Positions 49,153 to 58,102 of a stretch of 64,000 bases of DNA are shown here, in pieces. Position 1 is the stretch's first letter; the number at the start of each line of letters is the position of its first letter. This stretch comes from Alteraurantiacibacter buctensis (GTDB lineage Bacteria; Pseudomonadota; Alphaproteobacteria; Sphingomonadales; Sphingomonadaceae), in the NCBI RefSeq assembly GCF_009827655.1, contig NZ_WTYV01000009.1:62001-126000 (forward strand), written 5' to 3'. The notes under the pieces were generated by a model. It searched no databases. It worked only from the letters and a program-made list of their open reading frames with translations, and had not been told where the DNA came from. The translations under genes and the position numbers were made by a program.

Positions 49153-50481
49153 TCAGGTTCCCGCCAGCTCGGGCGGCGCAACATCCCCGCTCTTGGCGCT
49201 GATCACGGTCGCGGCCACCAGGTCCCCCACCACGTTCACCGTGGTCCGGCACATGTCGAGAAAGCGGTCCACCCCCAGGATCAGGCCGATGCCTTCGGGC
49301 GGCACGCCCACGCCCGCCAGGATCAGGGCGATCACCGGCAGGGTGCCGCCGGGCACGCCTGCGGTGCCGATTCCGGCCAGGATGCACAGGAACATCACGA
49401 AGAGCTGGTCGCCCAGCCCCAGGTCCACGCCGAAGAACTGGGCCAGGAACAGCACGGTCACCCCTTCGAACATGGCCGAGCCGTTCTGGTTGGCCGTGGC
49501 CCCGATGGTCAGCACGAAACGGCTGATCTGCGGCGGCAGCTTCAGTTCGGTCTGGGCGATGCGCAGCGCGGTGGGCAGCGTGGCGTTGGAACTGGCGGTG
49601 GAGAAGGCCATCAGGCTGGCCTCACGCGTCTCCCTGAAGAAGGCGACGGGGCTCTTCTTCGCAATGAACTTCAGCAGCAGCGAGAACACGCCGAACATCT
49701 GCAAGCCCAGCGCCAGCAGCACCACGCCCACGAAGGCCGCCAGCTTGAACAGCAGGTCCCAGCCGAACTGGGCGGAAAGGTTGAACATGAAGCAGAAGAT
49801 AGCGATGGGGGCCAACTGGATGACGAAGCCGATCAGCTTCATCGCCACTTCGAACACGCCTTCGATCGCATCCTTCAGCACCGCCGTGCGCCGCGTCTCC
49901 ACCACCAGCAGGCCGATGCCGAAGAACAGCGCGAAGAACATCACCGCCAGGATGTCATTCTGGCTCATCGCCGCGACCACGTTGTTGGGCACGATGGAGA
50001 GCAGCGCTTCCACCCCGGTCTTGGCCTCGGCCCCCGCCTGCACGATGGCCCCGGCATTCTCGCGCCCCTGGTCCAGCAGGTCCTGCGCTGCCGCCGGATC
50101 GACCCCGCCGCCGGGGCGCAGCACATTGACGCAGGCCAGCGCCACGGCAACCGAGATGCTGGAGACGACCACCGTGTAGACCAGCGTGCGGATGCCCACG
50201 GCCTTCAGCTTGCGGATCTCGCCCATGTCGGCAATGCCCACCACCAGCGCGGAAAACAACAGCGGGATCACCAACATGAACAGCAGGCGCAGGAACACCT
50301 GGCCGATGGGTCCGGTGACATAGGTGACCAGGGTATCCACCCAGGCCGCATCACGCGCGAAGGTATAGGCCAGCAGGCCCGCCACCAGACCGGTGACGAA
50401 GCCGATCAGGATGCGCCATTGCAGGCGGTTGCTGTGCGGCGGCGCGGCGGGGGCGGCGATTTCGGCGGTGTCTGCGGTCAT
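49153..50481 (-). CDS. Dicarboxylate/amino acid:cation symporter (DAACS)
   Basis: A 442-residue inner-membrane symporter of the GltP/DctA family. Typical segments are VIPLLFSALVVGIADMGEIRKLKAVG, the serine-rich hairpin AFSTASSNATLPTALR (the SSSST-like substrate loop) and the NQNGSAMFEGVTVLFLAQFFGVDL cation/substrate segment. Substrates in the family are C4-dicarboxylates or glutamate/aspartate with Na+ or H+. It shares a palindromic repeat region (50505-50610) with dapE's 3' side and is convergent with nth. Confidence 0.9.
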   Translation of the reverse strand: MTADTAEIAAPAAPPHSNRLQWRILIGFVTGLVAGLLAYTFARDAAWVDTLVTYVTGPIGQVFLRLLFMLVIPLLFSALVVGIADMGEIRKLKAVGIRTLVYTVVVSSISVAVALACVNVLRPGGGVDPAAAQDLLDQGRENAGAIVQAGAEAKTGVEALLSIVPNNVVAAMSQNDILAVMFFALFFGIGLLVVETRRTAVLKDAIEGVFEVAMKLIGFVIQLAPIAIFCFMFNLSAQFGWDLLFKLAAFVGVVLLALGLQMFGVFSLLLKFIAKKSPVAFFRETREASLMAFSTASSNATLPTALRIAQTELKLPPQISRFVLTIGATANQNGSAMFEGVTVLFLAQFFGVDLGLGDQLFVMFLCILAGIGTAGVPGGTLPVIALILAGVGVPPEGIGLILGVDRFLDMCRTTVNVVGDLVAATVISAKSGDVAPPELAGT

Positions 50482-50504
50482 AAACCCCGGCTCCTCATTG
50501 TTCT

Positions 50505-50610
50505 CGTCACCCTGAATTCGGCTCAGGGTCCATCAGTCCGCAGTAACTGTGCTGGCTTCTGACAACTGAGCTAGCCGCCTGATGGATGCTGAAACAAGTT
50601 CAGCATGACG
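50505..50610. repeat. Nested inverted repeat with compensated hairpins
   Basis: A 32-bp left arm (50505-50536) and right arm (50579-50610) match as inverted copies with several differences. Each arm contains its own hairpin: CCCTGA/TCAGGG in the left, TGCTGA/TCAGCA in the right. The differences between arms are paired changes that keep both small hairpins. The element sits between the symporter start (50481) and the dapE stop (50617). Confidence 0.65.
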
Positions 50611-50616
50611 AACCGG

Positions 50617-51777
50617 TTATGACAATGCCGCCAGCACGATCCGCCGGTAAATCCGCGTAAGGGCGTAGAGATCGTCCAGCGCCACGGCCTCGTCACGCTT
50701 GTGCATGGTGGCGTTGCACAGGCCGAATTCGATCACCGGGGCGATGCTCTTCAGGAACCGCGCGTCGGATGTGCCGCCCGAGGTCGAGGGTTCGGGGATC
50801 AGGCCCGTCTCGGCCTCCACCGCCGCCGCGATCATGGCGGAGAACTCGCCCGGCGGGGTCAGGAACGGTTCGCCATAGATCTTCGGACGCGCGACCGCCC
50901 CGTGGCGGGCGGCGATCTCTTCCAGGCGGGCGCACAGGCCGGCACCCGAATGGGTATCGTTGAAGCGGATCGAGATGCGCCCCATCCCGCGATGGGGAAT
51001 GACGTTGGTGGCCTTGTTGCCTACCGTGATCTCGGTGATTTCCAGGTTGCTTGGCTGGAACCAGTCGGTGCCGTGGTCCAGTTCCATAGCGTCAAGGTCG
51101 GCCAGCAGCGCCACCAGCCGGGGCAGCGGATTATCGGCCAGGTGCGGATAGGCGACGTGTCCCTCGCGCCCCTCCACGGTGAACCAGGCGTTGATCGATC
51201 CGCGGCGGCCGATCTTCATCATGTCGCCCAGTCGGTGAACGCTGGTGGGTTCGCCCACCAGGATCAGGTCGGGCTTTTCGCCCAGCTGCGCCATCCGCTC
51301 CATCAGTGCGCGGGTGCCGTGCTGCGCCTCGCCCTCCTCGTCGCCGGTGATGATCAGGCTGATCGTGCCGGCATCGGCGGGAATATCGGCCAGGGCAGCG
51401 ACCATGCACGCGATGGCCCCCTTCATGTCCACCGCGCCGCGCCCGTAGAGCAGGTTGCCGCGCACTTCGGGCTGGAAGGCATGGGCAGTCCACCCCTCGC
51501 CCGCCGGGACCACGTCCAAGTGCCCGGCAAAGCCGAAGTGGCGGCTGCCCGCCGGGCCGTGCCGCACGGCGAACAGGTTCTCCACCGGCCCTTCGTGGCC
51601 AGTGGCATCCTGCCCCTCGATCCAGCGGTGCACGGTGAACCCCAGCGGCTCCACCATTGCCTGCAAGGCATCGAACACGCCGCCGGTGGCCGGGGTAACG
51701 CTGGGACAGGCGATCAGGCGCCCCGTCAACGCGACGGGGTCCAAATCGACCGGATCGGACGGCGGAAAATCGGTCAT
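50617..51777 (-). CDS. dapE: Succinyl-diaminopimelate desuccinylase
   Basis: A 386-residue M20-family zinc hydrolase of the lysine/DAP pathway. Metal-site motifs are FAGHLDVVPAG near residue 80, GRGAVDMKGAIA and GDEEGEAQHGT (the catalytic Glu), and a C-terminal GGTSDARF. The enzyme splits N-succinyl-LL-DAP. It starts 10 bp after the dnaB stop, so they may share a transcript. Its start codon is ATG at 51777. Confidence 0.95.
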   Translation of the reverse strand: MTDFPPSDPVDLDPVALTGRLIACPSVTPATGGVFDALQAMVEPLGFTVHRWIEGQDATGHEGPVENLFAVRHGPAGSRHFGFAGHLDVVPAGEGWTAHAFQPEVRGNLLYGRGAVDMKGAIACMVAALADIPADAGTISLIITGDEEGEAQHGTRALMERMAQLGEKPDLILVGEPTSVHRLGDMMKIGRRGSINAWFTVEGREGHVAYPHLADNPLPRLVALLADLDAMELDHGTDWFQPSNLEITEITVGNKATNVIPHRGMGRISIRFNDTHSGAGLCARLEEIAARHGAVARPKIYGEPFLTPPGEFSAMIAAAVEAETGLIPEPSTSGGTSDARFLKSIAPVIEFGLCNATMHKRDEAVALDDLYALTRIYRRIVLAALS

Positions 51778-51787
51778 GGATGGCGGC

Positions 51788-53311
51788 CTAGTCGTAATCG
51801 TCGCGCTGGTATTCGGGCGCCAGGTCCATGAACTTGGTGAACTCGCTGACGAACTTCAATTGCACGTTGCCGGTGGAACCGTGGCGCTGCTTGGCCACGA
51901 TCACGGTTGCCTTGTTGACCACTTCCAGGTGCCGCTGCATCCAGGTGTCATACTTGGCCACGGCATCGGCGCTGCTGGTTTCGGTGGGATCGTCTGGCTT
52001 GGCGGCATTGTGGTAATATTCCTCGCGGAAGATGAACCACACCATGTCGGCGTCCTGCTCGATCGAACCCGATTCGCGCAGGTCCGACAGTTGTGGCCGC
52101 TTGTCCTCGCGGCTTTCGACCGCGCGGGATAGCTGCGAGAGCGCAATCACGGGGACGGATAGCTCCTTGGCCAGAGTCTTCAGGCCGCGGCTGATCTCGG
52201 AAATCTCGTTCACGCGGTTGTCGTTGGCGCGGCCCGACCCTTGCAGCAGTTGCAGGTAGTCGATCACGATCAGGCCGATATCGTGCCGCCGCTTCAGCCG
52301 CCGCGCGCGGGTGCGCAGCGCGCCGATGGTGAGAGCCGGGGTATCGTCGATGTACAGCGGCAGGTCGTTCAGCGTCTGGCTGGCGCGGCTGATGCGCTGG
52401 AAATCGTCGTGGCTGATCTTGCCCATGCGCAGCCGCTCGCTGCTGATTTCGGCCTGTTCTGCCAGGATACGCGTGGCGAGCTGGTCGGCGCTCATTTCCA
52501 GGCTGAAGAAGGCGGTGGGCGCGCCGACCGACTTGCTCATGTCTATCCCATCCTTCAGGTCGCGCCGATAGCGGTCTGCGCAGTTGAAGGCGATGTTGGT
52601 GGCGAGCGATGTCTTGCCCATGGCGGGGCGGCCGGCCAGGATAATGAGGTCGCTGTCGTGCAGGCCGCCGATCTTGCCGTTGAGGTCGGACAGGCCGGTA
52701 GTGCGGCCGGAGATATGGCCGCCGGAATTCAGCGCCTTCTCGATCTGCTGGATGGCGGTGAGGCTGGACTGGCGGAAGGCCTGCGCCTCGTTGCCTTCGG
52801 ATGCCCCTTCGGCCACGCGGTAGAGCGCGGCTTCGGCCCGCTCGATCTGGCGCAGCGGCTCCACTTCCTCGGATGTGTCGAGCGCGCTTTCCACCAGTTC
52901 GCGCCCCACGCTCACCAGTTCGCGCAGCAGCGCCAGGTCATAGATCTGCTGGGCCAGTTCGCGCGGGGCCAGCAGGCCCTGCCCATCGGCCGTAAGCTGC
53001 GCCAGGTAACCGGTGCCGCCAAGCTGGGCCAGCGCCTCGTCCCCGTCGAAATAGGGTTTGAGAGTGACCGGGGTGACTACCATCTGACGGTCCACCAGGG
53101 TCACGACCCGCTCATAGATGCGCTGGTGCAGCGGCACGAAGAAATGCTCGGCACGCAAGGGGGCTACCAGCTCCTCCAGCACGCGGTTGTCGATCAGCAC
53201 CGCGCCCAGGAAGGCGGCCTCCGCCTCAAGGTTCGCCGGCAGGGCGCGGCCCTGGACAGCCCCGGCGGCGGGGGCGACGGGGGATCGGATCAGCAGGTCT
53301 TCATCGGCCAT
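51788..53311 (-). CDS. dnaB: Replicative DNA helicase DnaB
   Basis: A 507-residue hexameric replicative helicase. The N-terminal domain opens LPANLEAEAAFLGAVLIDNRVLEEL, and the RecA-like C-terminal domain has Walker A LAGRPAMGKTSLATN, the TLNDLPLYIDDTPAL motif and DIGLIVIDYLQLLQGSG. The ATG at 53311 (MADEDLLIRS) is the start; the upstream in-frame extension is irregular. It is divergent from the UPF0262 gene. Confidence 0.96.
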   Translation of the reverse strand: MADEDLLIRSPVAPAAGAVQGRALPANLEAEAAFLGAVLIDNRVLEELVAPLRAEHFFVPLHQRIYERVVTLVDRQMVVTPVTLKPYFDGDEALAQLGGTGYLAQLTADGQGLLAPRELAQQIYDLALLRELVSVGRELVESALDTSEEVEPLRQIERAEAALYRVAEGASEGNEAQAFRQSSLTAIQQIEKALNSGGHISGRTTGLSDLNGKIGGLHDSDLIILAGRPAMGKTSLATNIAFNCADRYRRDLKDGIDMSKSVGAPTAFFSLEMSADQLATRILAEQAEISSERLRMGKISHDDFQRISRASQTLNDLPLYIDDTPALTIGALRTRARRLKRRHDIGLIVIDYLQLLQGSGRANDNRVNEISEISRGLKTLAKELSVPVIALSQLSRAVESREDKRPQLSDLRESGSIEQDADMVWFIFREEYYHNAAKPDDPTETSSADAVAKYDTWMQRHLEVVNKATVIVAKQRHGSTGNVQLKFVSEFTKFMDLAPEYQRDDYD

Positions 53312-53447
53312 GGCCGCCTGATGCGCCTTGCCGGGCGGGGCCGCAAGCGCCGTGGCGGGAAAAGCGCCGGTCGGCCCCTGTGGATAGCGGGGATGATCGC
53401 ATTCGCATTTGCAGCATAGGGTTTCATCTGCAACAAGCCGCGCTGTC

Positions 53448-53954
53448 ATGGCCTGCACTGCCGCGCCCGAACCCAACGCTGACCGCATCGCCAGCATCAC
53501 GCTGGACGAGACGACGATCATCGCCCGCAACGCGGAAGTGGAGGGCGAGCGCGCTGCTGCCGTGGCCGCCCTGGTGGAGGACAACGCGTTCCGCCCGCTG
53601 TGGGCCGTGGCCAAGGGGCATCACGGGCCCTGGCACCTGCACCTGTCGGTGATCGACGGGATGCTGGCGGTGCAGGTGCGTGACCGCGATGGCACCGATG
53701 GCGGCACGGTGGGCCTGGGGATGGCCCGCCTGCGCCGCGTGATCCGCGAGTATTTCGCCATCTGCGACAGCTATTTCATGGCCCTGCGCCGCGCGACCGC
53801 CGCCGAGATCGAGACGCTGGACATGACCCGGCGGGCCATCCACGATCGCGGCACGCGCCACCTGCTGCACATCCTGGAAGGCAAGATCGTGACCGATTTT
53901 GCCACCGCAAGGCGGCTTTTCACGCTGATCTGCGTGCTGCATAGCAAGCCCTGA
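53448..53954 (+). CDS. UPF0262 family protein
   Basis: A 168-residue protein with the UPF0262 pattern: RIASITLDETTIIARNAEVEGERAAAVAALVEDNAF and a C-terminal half RLRRVIREYFAICDSYFMALRRATAAEIETLDMTRRAIHDRG. The family is found mainly in alphaproteobacteria and is uncharacterised. It is divergent from dnaB and is followed 30 bp later by the GH25-like gene, possibly in one transcript. The ATG at 53448 gives the family start. Confidence 0.87.
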   Translation: MACTAAPEPNADRIASITLDETTIIARNAEVEGERAAAVAALVEDNAFRPLWAVAKGHHGPWHLHLSVIDGMLAVQVRDRDGTDGGTVGLGMARLRRVIREYFAICDSYFMALRRATAAEIETLDMTRRAIHDRGTRHLLHILEGKIVTDFATARRLFTLICVLHSKP

Positions 53955-53984
53955 GGGACGGGACGGGACGGGTCGCACGGAATC

Positions 53985-54710
53985 ATGGGCAGGAAGAAGG
54001 CATATCGCTGGCGCTGGCGCGTGGCCGCGGCCCTGCTGCTGGTCGTGCTGGTGGGCGGGGCCTGGGCCTGGTGGCAGGCGCAGCACTGGACCCCGGCCCG
54101 CGAGAAATACGCGGTGCAGGGCGTGCTGGTCGGCGCGGCTGACGGGCCGGTGGATTTCCGCGCGCTGGCCGCCGTGGGGGCCCAGTTCGTCTACCTGGAA
54201 GCCAGCCAGGGGGGCGAGCACCGGGACGCCCGCTTTGCCGCCAACCTTGCCGCCCTTGGCGAAGCCGGCCTGCCCTTCGGCGTGGTCCACGAATACGACC
54301 CCTGCGTTCCGGCAGAGCGGCAGGCGGCCAACTTCGTCACCATCGTGCCGCGCGGTGCCGGGCCTGCCCAGGGCCATGCCAGCCCCGCCCTGCTGCCGCC
54401 GGTCATCGCGCTCGACAAGCCCGCCAGCGCCTGCGGCGATCCGGCGATCGAGAACGGTGTGGAGGCCGAGCTGACCACTTTCCTCAACCAGGTGGAAGGC
54501 CACGCCGGCCAGCCAGCGATCCTGCGCCTGTCCGAGCGTTTCCAGGCCGAAACCGGCATGGCCGCGCGGATCGAGCGCAACCTGTGGCTGGAAGGCGGCT
54601 GGCTGGAGCCGGAGTATGCCGGCCGCCCCTTCACTCTGTGGACCGCCAATCCGGAGCTGGCTACGGAGGTGACCGAGCGCCCCGTTCGCTGGGTCGTCGC
54701 GCAGCAATAG
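53985..54710 (+). CDS. GH25-like (lysozyme-fold) membrane-anchored protein, active site degenerate
   Basis: A 241-residue protein with an N-terminal helix (AAALLLVVLVGGAWAWW) anchoring a periplasmic TIM-barrel of the GH25 type. Family-like strands are VQGVLVGAADGPVDFRALAAVGAQFVYLEASQGGEHRDARFAANLAALGEAGLPFGVVHEY. However, active-site residues are not where expected: the first-strand Asp of GH25 (GVDVS) is Leu, the TEG-type turn reads ASQGG, and the DxE strand reads VIALDKP. I infer a catalytically inactive or repurposed protein. It follows the UPF0262 gene and precedes cdd by 11 bp. Confidence 0.7.
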   Translation: MGRKKAYRWRWRVAAALLLVVLVGGAWAWWQAQHWTPAREKYAVQGVLVGAADGPVDFRALAAVGAQFVYLEASQGGEHRDARFAANLAALGEAGLPFGVVHEYDPCVPAERQAANFVTIVPRGAGPAQGHASPALLPPVIALDKPASACGDPAIENGVEAELTTFLNQVEGHAGQPAILRLSERFQAETGMAARIERNLWLEGGWLEPEYAGRPFTLWTANPELATEVTERPVRWVVAQQ

Positions 54711-54721
54711 GGAGCCGCTAC

Positions 54722-55141
54722 TTGGCCGGAACATTGCAACCTGCCGCCCTGCTTGAAGCCGCCCGCGAAGCGGCGGCGCAGGCCTATGCCCCCTATTCGC
54801 AGTTCCGCGTGGGAGCGGCGCTGCTGTTCACCGATGGCGCGGTGATCACCGGCAGCAACGTGGAGAACGCCAGTTACGGCCTGTCGCTGTGCGCCGAGAC
54901 GGTGGCCGTGGCAAAAGCGATGGCCGAAGGGCGGCGCGGCGGGCTGAAGGCGGTGGCCGTGACCACGCCCGACGGCGCGACGATCAGCCCCTGCGGCCGC
55001 TGCCGCCAAGTGCTGAACGAGATTGCCAGCCTTGACGGGGCCGACCCGCTGGTGGTGGGCGAAGGCACCGGCGGCGTGCGCCAGTGGACGCTGAAAGGCC
55101 TGCTGCCCGACGGGTTCGGCCCGGATTCGCTGGGCGGCTGA
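54722..55141 (+). CDS. cdd: Cytidine deaminase
   Basis: A 139-residue zinc hydrolase that converts cytidine and deoxycytidine to uridine forms. The zinc-binding motifs are LCAETVAVAKA (C-A-E) and SPCGRCRQVL (P-C-x-x-C); YAPYSQFRVGAAL and GSNVENASYG complete the signature. The start is taken as TTG at 54722 because a GGGAG Shine-Dalgarno lies 7 nt upstream and no ATG fits before the first conserved residues. It follows the GH25-like gene by 11 bp. Confidence 0.93.
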   Translation: MAGTLQPAALLEAAREAAAQAYAPYSQFRVGAALLFTDGAVITGSNVENASYGLSLCAETVAVAKAMAEGRRGGLKAVAVTTPDGATISPCGRCRQVLNEIASLDGADPLVVGEGTGGVRQWTLKGLLPDGFGPDSLGG

Positions 55142-55156
55142 CCGACAGCGGGCCGG

Positions 55157-56101
55157 TTATCCGGCCTTGCTGTCCTTCAGCCGCTCGAACCACAGCTTGC
55201 GGAAGGCCAGCGTGGGGGCATCGGTGCGGACCGACTTTTCCTGGCCCGCCGGCGGCACCATCGGCGGATCGCTGGTTTCCAGCACGGCCTGGTCCTCGCG
55301 CGCGATGCGACCGTTGCTCCACGCGAATAGCGGGTTGAACAGGCGCGGGCGCAGGAAGTCGCGCACGGTGTAGATGTCCATCGAGGTATGGGTATCGCTT
55401 TCCGGCAGGCACACGGCCAGCATCCGGAAGGTCCTCCCCGGCGGATCGATGAACAGTTCCATCATGTTTGGAAAGCGATAGTCCAGCCGTGCCGTGCCCT
55501 CGCGCGCTTCCACCGTGTTCTCGATACGCGCGCCATAGTCCACCGGCGTCCAGCGCACGTCCATCCGGCGGGTAGCAACAAGCTTCGCCAGCCCCCGCCC
55601 GATGCTGCCCTTGTGGACGAAGGGCAGGTGCGGCGAATCGAGCATGTTCTCCATCGCCCGCGTCCAGTGGACCGCCCAGCGCACGCTCTGCCCGCACAAT
55701 ACCACGCGCGGATCGGCGAGCGTGGGGCTGACCTGCGGCTCGTCCTGCGGATCGAGCCCGGTGTAGAGCCACACCAGCCCGCCCGCCTCGCGCACCGGCA
55801 GCGCGGTGGCGGAGAGCGCTTCCAGCTTGGCGTCGGGGTTCCACGGCACCCGCGTGCAGGCCCCGCTGGCATCAAAGCACCAGCCGTGAAACGGGCATTC
55901 CACCACGCCATCGCGAAGCTTGCCGAGTGACAGGGCCACGCCGCGATGCGGGCACCGGTCGCGCAGCGCGCCAAGAGTGCCGGCGGCGTCGCGGAACAGC
56001 ACCACCCCTTCCCCCGCCACCTGCCGCGCGTGCAACTTGCCAGGCGCGAAATCGCGCGCCAGCCCGATCACCGTCCAGACATTGGCGAACCCGTTGAACA
56101 T
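55157..56101 (-). CDS. Rieske [2Fe-2S] domain oxygenase-like protein
   Basis: A 314-residue protein with an N-terminal Rieske domain: RCPHRGVALSLGKLRDGVVECPFHGWCFD gives the C-x-H and C-x-x-H cluster ligands. The C-terminal half (residues 115-314) has the Rieske oxygenase catalytic layout, with MENMLDSPHLPFVHKGS as the likely mononuclear-iron region (two His, Asp). Such proteins hydroxylate or demethylate aromatic or other substrates with a partner reductase; none is in the window. It is downstream of rpoZ beyond a strong terminator. Confidence 0.88.
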   Translation of the reverse strand: MFNGFANVWTVIGLARDFAPGKLHARQVAGEGVVLFRDAAGTLGALRDRCPHRGVALSLGKLRDGVVECPFHGWCFDASGACTRVPWNPDAKLEALSATALPVREAGGLVWLYTGLDPQDEPQVSPTLADPRVVLCGQSVRWAVHWTRAMENMLDSPHLPFVHKGSIGRGLAKLVATRRMDVRWTPVDYGARIENTVEAREGTARLDYRFPNMMELFIDPPGRTFRMLAVCLPESDTHTSMDIYTVRDFLRPRLFNPLFAWSNGRIAREDQAVLETSDPPMVPPAGQEKSVRTDAPTLAFRKLWFERLKDSKAG

Positions 56102-56134
56102 CGCGTCAAAAGTATCGCGCGGCAGGCCAAAAGC

Positions 56135-56170
56135 AAAGGGCTGCGGAAGTTCGCACTTCCGCAGCCCTTT
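56135..56170 (-). terminator. Strong intrinsic terminator between rpoZ and the Rieske gene
   Basis: A perfect 15-bp stem, AAAGGGCTGCGGAAG (56135-56149) with CTTCCGCAGCCCTTT (56156-56170), around a 6-nt loop. On the minus strand it follows the rpoZ stop by about 24 bp. Transcription of the Rieske gene would need its own promoter between the stem and 56101. Confidence 0.8.
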
Positions 56171-56193
56171 CGCATATAGGCAATGCCGGCGGA

Positions 56194-56538
56194 TCAGCCG
56201 TCGTAGTCGCCACCCAGCGAGGTCGAGCGGGTGGGCGCGGCGGCGCTGAGGCGCATGGCTTCGGCCGACTGGCTGAGCGAGCCGATATCGTCCGCCTCGT
56301 CATCTTCATCAGGCAGGAAGTTCTGCAGGCTCTGCACCAGCGATTCCTTCAGATCCTTCGGGCGGATCGTCTGTTCCGCGATCTCGCGCAGGGCCACCAC
56401 CGGGTTCTTGTCCCGGTCACGATCGATGGTCAGCTCACCACCGCCCGAAATCTCGCGCGCACGCTGGGCAGCCAGCAGCACCAGATCGAACCGGTTGGGG
56501 ACCTTGTCGACGCAATCTTCGACGGTAACGCGCGCCAT
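56194..56538 (-). CDS. rpoZ: DNA-directed RNA polymerase subunit omega
   Basis: A 114-residue omega subunit, which helps assemble RNA polymerase. The conserved core [31 protein letters not shown] and the [12 protein letters not shown] segment are present. The C-terminus has an acidic stretch ([12 protein letters not shown]) and a low-complexity tail. It ends about 24 bp before a strong terminator and is divergent from the lipoprotein at 56680. Confidence 0.95.
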   Translation of the reverse strand: MARVTVEDCVDKVPNRFDLVLLAAQRAREISGGGELTIDRDRDKNPVVALREIAEQTIRPKDLKESLVQSLQNFLPDEDDEADDIGSLSQSAEAMRLSAAAPTRSTSLGGDYDG

Positions 56539-56679
56539 ATGGGCACTCCAATCAATGAATCAGCAGCTTGTGCGGAAAGGCCACGCCGATAGGCAGGTGT
56601 GGCCCGAATGTCAATCTTTGCGCCTTTCCCCCGCCGCCTTTGACATTTTGTCAGGCTTTGGTGCTATCTGGCTTTCGAG

Positions 56680-57222
56680 ATGGAGAGGGTTGGCTGCATC
56701 GACTGGCTTGCGGGCCGCAGCAGACGCTGGGCAGTGCCGCTGGGCGCGGCGCTGGTGCTGGCCGGTTGCGCGCGCGATCCCACCCCGGCCGAGCCGGAAG
56801 AGCAGACCGCCGTGTTCACCCGCGCGGATGACCTGCCGGTCTTCACGCTGGAGCCGGTGACAGCCTTCGAGCAGGACAATTTCGAGCTGGCCGGCGACAA
56901 GCGCTGCAGCTTTGCCACCAGCCCTGCGCTGCCGCCGCTGGTGCTGGCCACCGGCTACCTGCGCCGGCCTCAGGCCCGGGTGGACGTGCTGGTCAAATAC
57001 GGCGGCCAGGTGGTGGAGGCGCACCTGCGCACGCCCGGCGGCTTCGATGCCATCACCCGCGAGGCCACTTTCGACACCGGCGGCATGGTGATCGACGTGG
57101 CCCGGATCGACGTGGAGCCCGACGGCAGCGGCAAGGCCGCCCCCGGTCGCGCCCTGCTGCGCGTGACCATGGCCGGCCAGGAAGAGCAGATCATCGACGG
57201 CTACTGGCTGTGCACTGCCTAG
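56680..57222 (+). CDS. Hypothetical lipoprotein
   Basis: A 180-residue lipoprotein. The signal peptide VPLGAALVLAGC ends in an LAGC lipobox preceded by an Arg-rich n-region. The mature part has RCSFATSPALPPLVLATGYLRR and ends DGYWLCTA, with no recognisable domain. It is divergent from rpoZ and ends 22 bp from a convergent GST gene. Function unknown. Confidence 0.65.
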   Translation: MERVGCIDWLAGRSRRWAVPLGAALVLAGCARDPTPAEPEEQTAVFTRADDLPVFTLEPVTAFEQDNFELAGDKRCSFATSPALPPLVLATGYLRRPQARVDVLVKYGGQVVEAHLRTPGGFDAITREATFDTGGMVIDVARIDVEPDGSGKAAPGRALLRVTMAGQEEQIIDGYWLCTA

Positions 57223-57243
57223 CCCACCGATCACGCAGGAAAT

Positions 57244-57909
57244 TCAGCGCGCTGCCACCTCGAACTGGCTGATGGTCCAATCCTCGGCCTCGGCGCTGGC
57301 GATCCATTCGCGCAGCCACGCGTGTTCCCACACTGCTTCCATATAGGCCTGGGCAAAGCCTGGCACCGTGATGCCATAGGTGATGAAACGGCTGACCACC
57401 GGGGCATAGAAGATGTCCGCCGCGCAGAATGTCCCGAACAGGAACGGGCCACCCTGGCCAAAACGGGCGCGCGCTTCCGCCCACAGGCCCAGGATGCGCA
57501 CGATGTCGGCGCGTACTTCGTCCGGCAGGTCGGCCAGCCGGGTGTGCAGGCGGATGTTCATCGGCAGGCTGCGGCGCAGCGGCAGGTAGCTGCTGTGCAT
57601 CTCCGCCACCATCGCCCGGGCCATGGCGCGCGGGGCATCGGGCTTGGGCCAGAACCGGTCGCGGCCCACCCTGTCGGCCAGGTATTCCATGATCGCCAGG
57701 CTGTCCCACACGACCACATCGCCGTCCCACAGCACCGGAACCTTGCCGCCCGACGGCTGGAACTCGCCCGCCGCGCGCTTCATCTCCTCCCAGTCCTCGC
57801 CGTAGAGCGGAACTGCCAGTTCCTCGAACGGCAGGCCTGACTGCTTCGCCGCCAGCCACCCGCGCAGCGACCAGCTGGAATAGTTCCGGTTGCCGACAAT
57901 CAGTTTCAT
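57244..57909 (-). CDS. Glutathione S-transferase family protein
   Basis: A 221-residue GST-type protein. The thioredoxin-fold N-domain shows KLIVGNRNYSSWSLRGWLAAK, then FQPSGGKVPVLWDGDVVVWDSLAIMEYLADRVG with the cis-Pro V-P-V-L-W motif and the Asp-Ser glutathione contact. The alpha-helical C-domain follows (LGLWAEARARFGQGGPFLFGTFCAADIFYAPVVSRF). Substrate not evident. The ATG at 57909 is the family start; upstream frame is irregular. It is convergent with the lipoprotein. Confidence 0.9.
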   Translation of the reverse strand: MKLIVGNRNYSSWSLRGWLAAKQSGLPFEELAVPLYGEDWEEMKRAAGEFQPSGGKVPVLWDGDVVVWDSLAIMEYLADRVGRDRFWPKPDAPRAMARAMVAEMHSSYLPLRRSLPMNIRLHTRLADLPDEVRADIVRILGLWAEARARFGQGGPFLFGTFCAADIFYAPVVSRFITYGITVPGFAQAYMEAVWEHAWLREWIASAEAEDWTISQFEVAAR

Positions 57910-58102
57910 CGTGCCTCCCTGCTGGCCACGGGCAAGCCCTATGCGTTCATGCGCGGGGTGTCGACCCTGAACGGGCCGCAATAGGGTTAAGGCCAGCCAC
58001 CTAATCGCGCCGCTGGCAGGGGTTTGTTTACCATCTTGCGGCTAGGAATTGTGCCGCAGGCCCCAGATTGGCCCTGCGCAAAAGTGAACAGGGTCCCGGC
58101 GA

